A stretch of 64,000 nucleotides of DNA from an uncultured Actinomycetes bacterium (GTDB lineage: Bacteria; Actinomycetota; Thermoleophilia; Solirubrobacterales; 70-9): assembly GCA_946482365.1 (NCBI GenBank), contig CAMLQY010000007.1:1-64000 (forward strand), in the 5' to 3' direction. The notes under the pieces are model-generated. The model made no database searches. It was not told where the DNA came from and saw only the letters and a list, made by a program, of their open reading frames with translations. Shown here in pieces: positions 16,899 through 25,204 of the stretch. The position numbers were made by a program, and so were the translations under genes. Positions within the stretch are counted from its first letter, which is position 1, and every line of letters starts with the position of its first letter.

Positions 16899-17890
16899 TG
16901 CAGATCGCCGCGGGCCAGCGGGGCGTTCGCGGGAACCGGGGACGCGAGGACCTCCCCGATCGCTTCGTCAAGGCGAAACAGGGCATCCGCAGGAGGCTCT
17001 GGGGCACGCTTCAGGGCGAGCTCAGCGCCGTCGAGGCGGGTGCCCGCGGGCAGATCGCGGACGGCGACGACGTGCTTCTTCATCAGCAGTCGATAGGCCC
17101 GTTCGGCCTCCCCCATCTCGACCTCGCCCCTCGTCGGGGCCCCAAGAGCAAGGAGAGCTAGGCGCATGTTCTCGACGAACTCGGCAAAGCCGTCCGGGGC
17201 GAGCGCGGACTCATGGTCCGGATCGCCCAGGACCTGGGCAAGCGTGATGTGCTTCTCGACATAGGTGACGCCGAGGGCAAGGGCGAGCGCGGGCAGCCAC
17301 ATGACGGCTGCCTCCTCCTTGCCGGTGTGATCGGCGAACCCCAGCGCAACCTGGGGAAACGCCTCTCGCATCGCCTGAAGGCGGAGCAGCCGGTTCTCGG
17401 GGATCGGGGTCGGGTATGCCTGGAAGCCGAGCACGAGGGTGACCTCCTTCTCCGGGAGCAGCGCGATCGCGTCGCGAATCTCGTCGTACGTGGTCCCACC
17501 TGCCGAGAGCAGGACCTCGGGCACCGCGGAGGCGCCGATGTCGCGCAGCAACTCGTCGTTGAGCATGTCGCTGCTGTGGACCTTGACGGCGGCCGCCCCG
17601 ACGCTCTCGGCGAGCTCCAACCCCTGGCTGCCGAAGATGTCGAGGAGCAGCTCGACCTCCAGCTCGCGGGCCCGCTCGCCGACAATGCGCCAGCGGTCCT
17701 GCGGTAGCTGCAGTTCGCGGACGAGCTCGGCAAACGGGTGATCCGGCGTGTGCAGCTCGCCCGGGTAGAGGACCTGGAACTTGACCGCCGTCGCACCGGC
17801 GCGCGCCGCGACTTCGAGCAGGGCCAGCTCCTTGCCCCAATCCGCTGCATAACCCTGAGCCGCCTCGGCGACGATCCTCGGCTTCGACAT
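16895..17890 (-). CDS. NeuB-family sugar-acid synthase with C-terminal SAF domain
   Basis: 331 aa. The NeuB barrel opens with PRIVAEAAQGYAADWGKE, differing from the usual AEIGxNHNG, then GATAVKFQVLYPGELHT, LLLDIFGSQGLEL, LGFADHTGKEEA and VTYVEKHIT. Residues ~270-331 are the antifreeze-like SAF domain (KKHVVAVRDLPAGTRL). The family condenses phosphoenolpyruvate with a hexosamine. The altered first motif suggests a substrate other than that of the PseI at 24137. Forms an overlapping cassette with the cytidylyltransferase and wzx. Confidence 0.8.
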   Translation of the reverse strand: MSKPRIVAEAAQGYAADWGKELALLEVAARAGATAVKFQVLYPGELHTPDHPFAELVRELQLPQDRWRIVGERARELEVELLLDIFGSQGLELAESVGAAAVKVHSSDMLNDELLRDIGASAVPEVLLSAGGTTYDEIRDAIALLPEKEVTLVLGFQAYPTPIPENRLLRLQAMREAFPQVALGFADHTGKEEAAVMWLPALALALGVTYVEKHITLAQVLGDPDHESALAPDGFAEFVENMRLALLALGAPTRGEVEMGEAERAYRLLMKKHVVAVRDLPAGTRLDGAELALKRAPEPPADALFRLDEAIGEVLASPVPANAPLARGDLQ

Positions 17891-17961
17891 CAGGCGGCGG
17901 AGTCTAATCGCGTGCCTGGGGGCATGGAACCCCCCGGATGGCCCGCCCCACAGCCAGAGGG

Positions 17962-18795
17962 CTAAGCGTTCATCAAGTCGAAGGTGTTGTTGAGCAACAC
18001 CCTGCGACCGCTTTTCAGCGGAGTGCCCCGATGCAGGCCGCGGAAGTCGGCCAGGATCAGGGTCCCCGCCTTGCCCGTGCAGACGACCTCGTCCCAGTCA
18101 TGCTGCTCTCTCAGGGCGCGAATCTCCTGTGGGAAGAAGTGGCCGTAGCGACCGCTGGTCCCGTCAGCGTCGAACTCGATCGCGTGCCGCTTGCGCCAGG
18201 GACCGTTCTTGTGAGACCGGCGCAGGTAGCGGAAGGGAGCGTTCTCCTCCTCGACGTCGACGAGGTAGAGGAACGCCTTGCAGATCGGCCTCCAGTTGTC
18301 GAAGTGAAAGAGGTCGGCCTGAGCCATCTTGGAGAGGCCGAACCGGTTCTCCAGCTCGCGGCGAAAGGAAACCACGCGTGGCGAGAGGTATGCCTCCATC
18401 ACGCCCCGGATGGCGGGGTCCTCGAAGAAAGGACGCGTCTCGGGGATCAGCTCGTCGACGCGGGCGATACGGAAGATGATGTCCGGCTGGATCGTGAAGA
18501 AGCGATCGGAGAGCTCGCCGTCCTGGGCCTTGCGGATCACCTCTTCGGCGCCTGCCAGCATTGCGGCGATCTGGTCCGGGGGCAGATAGTCCTCGACGGT
18601 GACGATGCCCTCCCGGTCGAGCTCCTCCAGCAGCTCCCGGTGCTGGGTCAGCTCGGGCCGTATCTCGACCCCTCGGTAGGCCCGGGCGCGCTGGACTCGG
18701 TGAACGACGCGGCTACCTCTGAAAGGGCCCTCTCGAACCAGCTTCCTCGCAGCCTGCCGGGTACGGGTGGGAACGCTGGACACAGCCCCTAGCAT
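17962..18795 (-). CDS. PhyH-like Fe(II)/2-oxoglutarate dioxygenase
   Basis: 277 aa from the ATG at 18795, with AGGA nine nt upstream; a TTG at 18813 would add six residues. The metal triad is probably the HxD of LFHFDNW and the distal His of RGLHRGTPLKSGRR, whose Arg would hold 2-oxoglutarate. Residues ~45-75 carry EGIVTVEDYLPPDQIAAML, the usual phytanoyl-CoA dioxygenase opening. The substrate is unknown; its place between a glycosyltransferase and neuB suggests oxidation of a glycan precursor. A 71-nt gap separates it from neuB, and short gaps separate it from its other neighbour. Confidence 0.65.
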   Translation of the reverse strand: MLGAVSSVPTRTRQAARKLVREGPFRGSRVVHRVQRARAYRGVEIRPELTQHRELLEELDREGIVTVEDYLPPDQIAAMLAGAEEVIRKAQDGELSDRFFTIQPDIIFRIARVDELIPETRPFFEDPAIRGVMEAYLSPRVVSFRRELENRFGLSKMAQADLFHFDNWRPICKAFLYLVDVEEENAPFRYLRRSHKNGPWRKRHAIEFDADGTSGRYGHFFPQEIRALREQHDWDEVVCTGKAGTLILADFRGLHRGTPLKSGRRVLLNNTFDLMNA

Positions 18796-18822
18796 CGCGA
18801 ACGATCCTAACAATTCTCATGC

Positions 18823-20061
18823 CTACGGCCTCTCTCCGGCGGTGGTCTCGTCCAGCAGCGCCTCGGTCAGTCGCTCTCCGGCGCGGCCGTCCAGCCGGTG
18901 GAGGAAGCGCTCGACGAAGGCCGGCTTGCCGGGGAGCTGGCGCCGGTGCAGCCCCTCACAGTCGTCGAGTGCCGCCCGAAGCTCTTCGAAGGAGGTGACA
19001 GGTTGTGCGACCCCGGCTCCGACGAGACGACCGGAGAGAACCTCCTTGGTCCGTGGATGGATCTCCACGGTGATCGTCGTCATGTGGTCGAGCCCGGCAA
19101 GCGGCAGCTGCAGCGTGGACATGAGGCCCAGCGCGATCGAGGCCGATTGAGCCCTCTCGGCGAGCTGCGAGATGCTGGGGACGATCTCGACGCTGCCGTC
19201 CGTGTACTCGGTCCAAGGCGAGGAGCGCTCGCCGGGATGGACCTTGACCACCAGCCGACGGCCGCTCGCGGTGACCGCCGCGTGGATTCCCTCGGCCCAG
19301 CGGCGGTGGAAGCTGGGATCCCAGCCCAGGTAGCCGGTGTTGTGGAGCTGGTGGTCGACCAGGACGACCGTTTCCGATCCCGGATCTGTGCCGCCGCGAT
19401 CGGCGCGGAAGCAGTCGAACTGGGGTACTCCGACGAACAAGGTCTGGTCCGCGAGTCGAGGGGGGACCAGGTCGAGCTCGCGGTGGAAGGCGAAGCACTC
19501 GGGTGCGAAGGAGACGTAGCGGTCGGGCCGGCGCATGTCGGCGACGGCGCTGAGCGTCTCGAGCGAGGCACCGCCGATGCTCGGCAGCGCATGGCGGGCG
19601 AGACGGGCGGCGTCCCGGGGGGGCAGGCGCATCAGGGACCCGGCGAAGAAGCGGTGGGTTGCCAGAGACGACCTAGGCGGTGCGATATCTCCGTTCGTCA
19701 CCTTGTCCCGCTGGCCCTTGATCGAGCGCTGAGTTGCCAGCGGGAGGCGATATCCGTGCTCGAGGTGGATCGTTCGCACCCCCCGGCGGCCGGCTTCGCG
19801 GCGCAGCGCGAGCTGGTTGCGAACCCCGACCGCGAGCATGACCAAGAGGTCCGGTTCGACCTCGCGCAACAGCGAGTGCGCCGAGCGGTGCTCCTCCCAG
19901 GTAGTTAGGCGCCCGTAGGGCTCATAGGCCTCCTGCGTCACGCCCGGGGTCGACGCGTACTCGACGAAGGTCAGCTCGGCGCGCTTGGCCGCTCCCTCGA
20001 ACATCGCCAGCAGGTCCGCTCTGCCGATGGTGGCTGCAACGAGGATGCGAGGGCGCGTCAC
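18823..20061 (-). CDS. Putative capsule-type GT-B transferase with HP and ST motifs
   Basis: 412 aa from the GTG at 20061 (a TTG at 20073 adds four residues). The N-terminus TRPRILVAATIGRADLL is a Rossmann strand, and IHLEHGYRLP with LVMLAVGVRNQLALRRE follow. The C-terminal domain has LVVKVHPGE and LGLMSTLQLPLA. This His-Pro plus Ser-Thr pair is seen in polysialyltransferases and CDP-glycerol glycerophosphotransferases, where it binds the nucleotide-linked donor. Assignment to a sialyltransferase-like role is inferred from these motifs and from the neighbouring nonulosonate genes. The upstream pseB ends 21 nt before it. Confidence 0.5.
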   Translation of the reverse strand: MTRPRILVAATIGRADLLAMFEGAAKRAELTFVEYASTPGVTQEAYEPYGRLTTWEEHRSAHSLLREVEPDLLVMLAVGVRNQLALRREAGRRGVRTIHLEHGYRLPLATQRSIKGQRDKVTNGDIAPPRSSLATHRFFAGSLMRLPPRDAARLARHALPSIGGASLETLSAVADMRRPDRYVSFAPECFAFHRELDLVPPRLADQTLFVGVPQFDCFRADRGGTDPGSETVVLVDHQLHNTGYLGWDPSFHRRWAEGIHAAVTASGRRLVVKVHPGERSSPWTEYTDGSVEIVPSISQLAERAQSASIALGLMSTLQLPLAGLDHMTTITVEIHPRTKEVLSGRLVGAGVAQPVTSFEELRAALDDCEGLHRRQLPGKPAFVERFLHRLDGRAGERLTEALLDETTAGERP

Positions 20062-20082
20062 GAGACGATCCAACCCCCGAAG

Positions 20083-21099
20083 CTAACCAGAGACAGGTGC
20101 CACGCCGGCAGCCATCTCGCGCAGCTGCTCGGCGCTGAGCCACTCCTCGTTGCTGTCGCTGGCATAGCGGAAGCCAGGCGGCAGCTCTTCGCCACTCGGG
20201 AACCCGGTCGTGCGCCAGTAGGGGAAGGCGGGGTAGACCGCGTAGTACTCCTCGAAGCGCACGCCATGCCGCGCCTCGTCCGGCGTCAACAACACCTCGT
20301 GCACCTTCTCCCCCGGCCGCACACCGATGATCTCGTGCTCGACCCCGGGAGCAAGCGCCTCGGCCAGGTCCATGATCGACATGCTCGGTATGCGCGGCAC
20401 GAAGACCTCACCGCCCTGCATACGCGTCAGGCTCGCGATCACGAAGTCGACCGCCTCGTCGAGAGTGATCCAGAAGCGAGTCATCGCCGTGTCGGTGATC
20501 GTCAGCTTCCCCTCGGCGGCCTGGCGCTTGAACAGGGGGATGACGCTGCCGCGGCTGCCCACAACGTTGCCGTAGCGCACCGTTGAGAAACGCGCGTCCG
20601 CGTCGCCCGCGTAGACATTGCCCTGGGTGACGATCTTCTCGGCGCTGAGCTTGGTCGCGCCGTAGAGGTTGACCGGGTTGACGGCCTTGTCGGTGCTGAG
20701 CGAGATCGTGTGCGGAACCCCGTGCTCGATCGCCGCCGTGACCACGTTCTCGGCCCCGATGATGTTGGTCTGCACCGCCTCGAAGGGGTTGTACTCGCAG
20801 GCCGGCACCTGCTTCAGCGCCGCGGCGTGGACGATCACGTCGACGCCGCGGACCGCCATCCGCAGCCGGCTGAGGTCGCGCACGTCGCCGATCAGGAAGC
20901 GCAGCCGCTCGTCGTCGACGGCCTGGCGCATCTCGTGCTGCTTGAGCTCGTCGCGGCTGTAGATGCGCACGGCTGCGGGTTCGTGGTCGCGCAGCAGGTG
21001 GTCGACGAAGCGCTTGCCGAAGGAACCGGTGCCGCCGGTGACGAGCACCGTCTTTCCCTTCAGCTCGGGGCTCGGCTGTCTCGCAGAAGGGGATGTCAT
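20083..21099 (-). CDS. pseB: UDP-N-acetylglucosamine 4,6-dehydratase (inverting), PseB
   Basis: 338 aa, usual length. NAD-binding loop VLVTGGTGSFGKRFV near residue 20, IYSRDELKQHEMRQ (a PseB/FlaA1 hallmark), HAAALKQVPACEYNP, and the YGATKLSAEK catalytic Tyr-x3-Lys. It dehydrates UDP-GlcNAc with C5 inversion, the first committed step to pseudaminic acid. It begins the minus-strand arm (pseB, GT, phyH-like, neuB-like, spsF-like, wzx) and is divergent from the plus-strand arm with the remaining pse genes, from which a 204-nt region separates it. Confidence 0.9.
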   Translation of the reverse strand: MTSPSARQPSPELKGKTVLVTGGTGSFGKRFVDHLLRDHEPAAVRIYSRDELKQHEMRQAVDDERLRFLIGDVRDLSRLRMAVRGVDVIVHAAALKQVPACEYNPFEAVQTNIIGAENVVTAAIEHGVPHTISLSTDKAVNPVNLYGATKLSAEKIVTQGNVYAGDADARFSTVRYGNVVGSRGSVIPLFKRQAAEGKLTITDTAMTRFWITLDEAVDFVIASLTRMQGGEVFVPRIPSMSIMDLAEALAPGVEHEIIGVRPGEKVHEVLLTPDEARHGVRFEEYYAVYPAFPYWRTTGFPSGEELPPGFRYASDSNEEWLSAEQLREMAAGVAPVSG

Positions 21100-21246
21100 T
21101 GGCCTTGCAGGCGGTCGCGATCGACGCCGCCTGACGGCGCAAGTCTAGGCGAACGCCGAATTGCCCGCCTTGAACGCAGCCTACGGGCAGATACCGGCGC
21201 ACTTTGCCGTATTACCAGGACTTCCCCGTCTGCTTTGTTGTTTTTG

Positions 21247-21275
21247 TTGACTTGAGTCAATTCGTACGGTAGGAA
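21247..21275 (+). promoter_or_regulatory. Putative promoter with palindrome, divergent pse region
   Basis: TTGACT at 21247-21252, 17 nt, then TAGGAA at 21270-21275. The -35 is half of a 14-bp palindrome (TTGACT, TG, AGTCAA; 21247-21260), which could be an operator. The propeller gene begins at 21304. The position between pseB and the plus arm suits control of the whole cluster. Confidence 0.4.
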
Positions 21276-21303
21276 TGTGCAAATTCTTGACAGCGATGGG
21301 GAA

Positions 21304-22872
21304 ATGATGAACAAGGAATTCGAAGCTCCACTCAGGCCGGGCATGGGCCGGCTCTCGTGGATGGCAGCACTACTTGTCACAACCGCCCTGTGCGCCATTG
21401 GGAGCCTCCCCGCACCGGCTACGGCGGCGCCACCCACGGCTATCACCGAAGCGGCGATTGGAGTGAGCTACGAAGAAGCGACCCTCAAGGGAACCGTCAA
21501 CCCCGAAGGCTCCGCCACCAGCTATTACTTCGAATACGGCAAAACCGAATCCTATGGGACCAAAATCCCGCTCTCGCCTGCATCGGTTGGCTCGGGAACA
21601 TCTAACGTATCCGTTCGCCAGGTTGTCACAGGCCTGAGCCAGAGCACGACCTACCACTTCAGGGTCGTGGCCGAAGGCGAAACGACGACCAAAGGCGAAG
21701 ACCTCACCTTGACGACGGCCGGTTTCAACTTCGAATTCGGGGAAGAAGGATCCGAAGCAGGTCAGTTCGACCAGCCCTTTGACGCTGCGGTCGACGGCGA
21801 AGGGAACATCTGGGTCACCGATACCGAAAACAACCGCGTGCAGAAGTTCAACGCCAAAGGCGAATACCTGTCTCAGTTCGGAAAAGAAGGCGTCGGGAAC
21901 GGGGAATTCAAAGGACCGAAGGGCATCGAGATCGACTCCGCGGGCAACATCTGGGTCGTCGACTCCGGCAACAACCGCGTGCAGAAGTTCAACTCGAAAG
22001 GCGAATACGTCTCCCAGTTTGGGGAAAAAGGCTCGGGAGAAGGCCAGTTCGAATCTCCCAGCGGGATCGCCCTCGACGCTTCTGACAGGCCTTTCATCGT
22101 CGATACCGGCAACGACCGCGTGCAGAAATTCAACGGCTCCTTCAAATTCTTGGACCAGGTTGGCAAAGAAGGCACTGGCAATGCCGAATTCAACTCGCCT
22201 ACGGGAATCGAGATCGACGCAGCGGGGCGGTTGTGGATCACCGACACGGGCAACGACCGAGTACAGCGATTCACTGCCTCCACCCTCAATTACACATTCC
22301 AGTTCGGCGAAGAAGGCACTGGCAATGGTGAGTTCAACAGCCCTGTTGGAATCGCCAGCGACTTCCAGGAAAGGATCTGGGTCGTCGACTCCGGCAACGA
22401 CCGCCTTCAGAAGTTCAATTACAAGGAAGGCGAATACCTCGAGCAGGTCGGCGAAGAAGGCGGCGGCGCCGGGCAGCTCAACGCGCCGACCGGAGTCGTG
22501 ACGCCTGCCGCGCAAAAGCTCCTGATCCTCGACGCCGGCAACAGCCGTGTAGAGGGTTGGACGGTCAAGGCTGAGTCGCCGACGGTCTTCACCGCCCCCG
22601 CATCCGATATCAAAGCCAACTCGGCAACCTTGCATGCAACTCTCAACCCGGAGGGCTTCACCACCACCTACTACTTCGAGTGGGGCCTGACCACCTCTTA
22701 CGGGAACCAAATCCCGATCCCGGCGGAATCGATTGGCTCGGGCCTTTCCAACGTACTAGTCGAACAGGGCATAGCGGGACTCGCCGAAAAAACGGTCTAC
22801 CACTTCAGGGCAGTTGCCGAGAGCGCAGCGGGCACGACAATAGGAAAAGACCGGACCTTTAAAACGTTGTAG
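21304..22872 (+). CDS. Secreted NHL-repeat beta-propeller with two flanking Ig/FN3-like domains
   Basis: 522 aa. The ATG at 21304 or 21307 is preferred (GGGG at 21298-21301); a GTG at 21277 is possible. A signal peptide ends near ATAAPPT. One domain of about 85 aa (TSYYFEYGKTESYG, YHFRVVAEGE) precedes, and a near copy (TTYYFEWGLTTSYG, YHFRAVAES) follows, a six-bladed NHL propeller with units GNIWVTDTENNRVQKFN and the repeating FGEEGTGNGEFNSP linker. These Ig-like domains pair with propellers in many Thermoleophilia surface proteins. Codons are richer in GAA than in the flanking enzymes. It lies first in the plus-strand pse arm, so it may be a carrier or partner of the glycan; that is inference. 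Confidence 0.85.
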   Translation: MMNKEFEAPLRPGMGRLSWMAALLVTTALCAIGSLPAPATAAPPTAITEAAIGVSYEEATLKGTVNPEGSATSYYFEYGKTESYGTKIPLSPASVGSGTSNVSVRQVVTGLSQSTTYHFRVVAEGETTTKGEDLTLTTAGFNFEFGEEGSEAGQFDQPFDAAVDGEGNIWVTDTENNRVQKFNAKGEYLSQFGKEGVGNGEFKGPKGIEIDSAGNIWVVDSGNNRVQKFNSKGEYVSQFGEKGSGEGQFESPSGIALDASDRPFIVDTGNDRVQKFNGSFKFLDQVGKEGTGNAEFNSPTGIEIDAAGRLWITDTGNDRVQRFTASTLNYTFQFGEEGTGNGEFNSPVGIASDFQERIWVVDSGNDRLQKFNYKEGEYLEQVGEEGGGAGQLNAPTGVVTPAAQKLLILDAGNSRVEGWTVKAESPTVFTAPASDIKANSATLHATLNPEGFTTTYYFEWGLTTSYGNQIPIPAESIGSGLSNVLVEQGIAGLAEKTVYHFRAVAESAAGTTIGKDRTFKTL

Positions 22873-22986
22873 CTCCGCCAGTCATGGCCTGGGAGCACGC
22901 CGGGCGGGCCGAGCTTTGGGCAGATCCCGGTTTATGACGGCTGGCGGCGCACTACAGGCTCCTTCCCGCTACCGTTCGCGGCGCCG

Positions 22987-24144
22987 GTGATCCCCTACTC
23001 GAAGCAGAGCCTCGACGCCGAGGACAGGGCCGCCGTCATGGCGGTGCTCGAGGGCGACTGGCTCACCCAGGGGCCGGCCGTGAGCAGCTTTGAGGATGCG
23101 GTGGCTACTCGCTGTGGGGTGCCCCATGCCGTCGCCTTCTCCTCCGGGACGGCGGCCCTCCACGCGGCCGCCTTCGCCGCCGGGGTCGGCCCGGGCGACG
23201 AGATCGTGACCAGCGCGATCACCTTCGCCGCCAGTGCCAACTGCGGGGCCTACCTCGGTGCCCGTCCTCGCTTCGCCGACATCGAGGCCGACACGTGGAA
23301 CGTCTCAGCGGCCACCCTGGAGGCGGCGATGACGCCCCGGGTCAAGGTCGTGATTCCGGTTCACTTCGCCGGCCTGCCGGCACCGATCGAGCCGATCCGC
23401 GAGCTGGTCGGGCCGAGGGTGACGATCATCGAGGACGCCGCGCACGCGCTAGGTGGCAACTCGAGCGAGGGAGAGGTCGGTTCCTGCGCGCACGCAGAGA
23501 TGGCGATCTTCAGCCTCCACCCGACCAAGGCGATCACCTCTGCCGAGGGCGGCGTCGTCACCACCCGTGACCCCGCCCTGGCCGAGCGCCTCGCCGTCTT
23601 CCGCCACCACGGCATGGTCCGCGACCCCGAGCGCTTCGTCCATCCCGAGGGCGCCGGCGACGAAGGCCCCTGGTACCACGAGCAGCAATACCTCGGCTTC
23701 AACTATCGGCTCTCCGACGCGCACGCAGCGCTGGGCCACTCGCAACTGGGCAAGCTCGACCGCCACGTCGCCGCCCGCAACGCCATCGCAACCCGCTACC
23801 GCGAGGGGCTGGCGGGGATCGGGGGGCTCGCCCTTCCGCCGCAAGCCGAGGAGGGCTCCCTTCACGCCTACCACCTCTTCGTCATCCACCTGCGCGAGGG
23901 CACAGCCCGCCGGCTGGCGCTCTACCGGCGGCTGCTCGAGAACGAGATCCGCAGCCAGGTCCACTACATCCCCGTCTATCGCCACCCCTACTACCGCAGC
24001 GCCTTCGGTTACGAACCGGGCCTCTGCCCAGAGGCCGAGCGCCACTACTCCGGCTGCCTCTCCCTGCCCTGCTACCCGGGTCTCGCGCCGGCCGAGCAGG
24101 ACCGGGTGATCGAGGTCGTGCGCGAGGCGATGAGCGATGGCTGA
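22987..24144 (+). CDS. pseC: UDP-4-amino-4,6-dideoxy-N-acetyl-altrosamine transaminase, PseC
   Basis: 385 aa from a GTG at 22987. It opens with IPYSKQSLDAEDRAAV, then GDWLTQGPAVSSFEDA. SSGTAALHAA is the PLP-phosphate cup, IIEDAAHALGG holds the PLP Asp, and SLHPTKAITSAEGG holds the Schiff-base Lys. PseC transfers an amino group to the PseB product at C4. Family length is about 380. pseI starts 8 nt before its stop. A 114-nt gap with an imperfect inverted repeat separates it from the propeller gene. Confidence 0.9.
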   Translation: MIPYSKQSLDAEDRAAVMAVLEGDWLTQGPAVSSFEDAVATRCGVPHAVAFSSGTAALHAAAFAAGVGPGDEIVTSAITFAASANCGAYLGARPRFADIEADTWNVSAATLEAAMTPRVKVVIPVHFAGLPAPIEPIRELVGPRVTIIEDAAHALGGNSSEGEVGSCAHAEMAIFSLHPTKAITSAEGGVVTTRDPALAERLAVFRHHGMVRDPERFVHPEGAGDEGPWYHEQQYLGFNYRLSDAHAALGHSQLGKLDRHVAARNAIATRYREGLAGIGGLALPPQAEEGSLHAYHLFVIHLREGTARRLALYRRLLENEIRSQVHYIPVYRHPYYRSAFGYEPGLCPEAERHYSGCLSLPCYPGLAPAEQDRVIEVVREAMSDG

Positions 24145-25204
24145 GCCCGCCGCCCTCCCCGCGAGCTTCGAGATCGGGGGACGCCCGGTCGGCGGGGGCC
24201 ACTCCACTTACGTGATCGCCGAGGCCGGCGCCAACCACAACCGCGACCTGGCGCTCGCACGCGAGCTGGTCGACGTCGCCGCCGAGGCGGGTGCCGACGC
24301 GGTCAAGTTCCAGACCTACTCTGGCGAGGCGCTCTACTCGACGAAGACGCCTGACTTCGAGTACCTGGCGCCGATCACCGACAAGAGCCCCTCCGAACTG
24401 CTCGAGGACATCGCCCTGCCCCGCGAGTGGCAGGTCGAGCTGCGCGACCATGCCGCCGCGCGGGGGATCGCCTTCTTCTCCAGCCCCTTCGACGTCGAGG
24501 CGATCGCCGAGCTCGACGCGCTCGGCGTGCCGGCGATGAAGATCGCCTCCTTCGAGATCGTCGACCCGGTATTGATAGCGGCTGCCGCCGCCAGCGGCCG
24601 CCCGCTGCTGATCTCTACCGGGATGGCGACGCTGGGAGAGGTCGAGGCGGCGCTGCGCGACGCCGTTGCCGCGGGAGCGACGGAGGTCGGCCTGATGCAG
24701 TGCACCTCGGTCTATCCCGCCCCGCCGGAGCGGGCCAACCTGCGAGCGATGGCGACGATGCGCACGGCCTTCGGCGTTCCCGTTGGCCTTTCCGACCACA
24801 CCACCGGGACCGCCGTGCCGATCGCAGCGGCGGCGATGGGGGCGGCATTCGTCGAGAAGCACTTCACCCTCGACCGCACGATGGAGGGGCCCGACCACCC
24901 CTTTGCCCTCGAGCCCGGAGAGCTGAAGGCGATGATCACCGGCATTCGCGAAGCGCAGGCGGCACTCGGCGACGGCCGCAAGAGCGGGCCGGGCCCGGAG
25001 GAGGCGAAGGAGAACTACGAACTGGGGCGCCGCAGCCTGATCGTCGTCGGCGACCACCCTGCCGGCACCGCGCTGAGCGAGGAGATGCTGACCCGCAAGC
25101 GACCCGGCTTCGGCATCTCGCCCAGGGACCTGGACAAGGTCGTCGGCCGTACCCTGCGGGTCGCCGTCGAGCACGACGACGTCCTCACCTGGGAGATGCT
25201 CTGA
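24137..25204 (+). CDS. pseI: Pseudaminic acid synthase, PseI
   Basis: 355 aa. NeuB barrel with YVIAEAGANHNRDLALARE (canonical AExGxNHN), DAVKFQTYSGEALY, FFSSPFDVEAIAEL, GLSDHTTGTAVPIAA and FVEKHFTLDRTMEGPDHPF; then the SAF domain (RRSLIVVGDHPAGTAL). It condenses PEP with 2,4-diacetamido-2,4,6-trideoxy-altrose. SDHTxG and DRTMEGPDH are typical of PseI/LegI rather than of sialic acid synthases. It overlaps pseC by 8 nt and pseG by 4 nt. Confidence 0.9.
   Translation: MAEPAALPASFEIGGRPVGGGHSTYVIAEAGANHNRDLALARELVDVAAEAGADAVKFQTYSGEALYSTKTPDFEYLAPITDKSPSELLEDIALPREWQVELRDHAAARGIAFFSSPFDVEAIAELDALGVPAMKIASFEIVDPVLIAAAAASGRPLLISTGMATLGEVEAALRDAVAAGATEVGLMQCTSVYPAPPERANLRAMATMRTAFGVPVGLSDHTTGTAVPIAAAAMGAAFVEKHFTLDRTMEGPDHPFALEPGELKAMITGIREAQAALGDGRKSGPGPEEAKENYELGRRSLIVVGDHPAGTALSEEMLTRKRPGFGISPRDLDKVVGRTLRVAVEHDDVLTWEML

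Noticed and set aside
17906..17930. Hairpin between phyH-like and neuB-like genes
   Set aside because: Only five G:C pairs plus loop and no T-run; too weak to call a terminator.
21287..21292. TTGACA as the -35 of the NHL gene
   Set aside because: A -10 box would have to lie inside the coding start; the upstream TTGACT/TAGGAA pair fits better.
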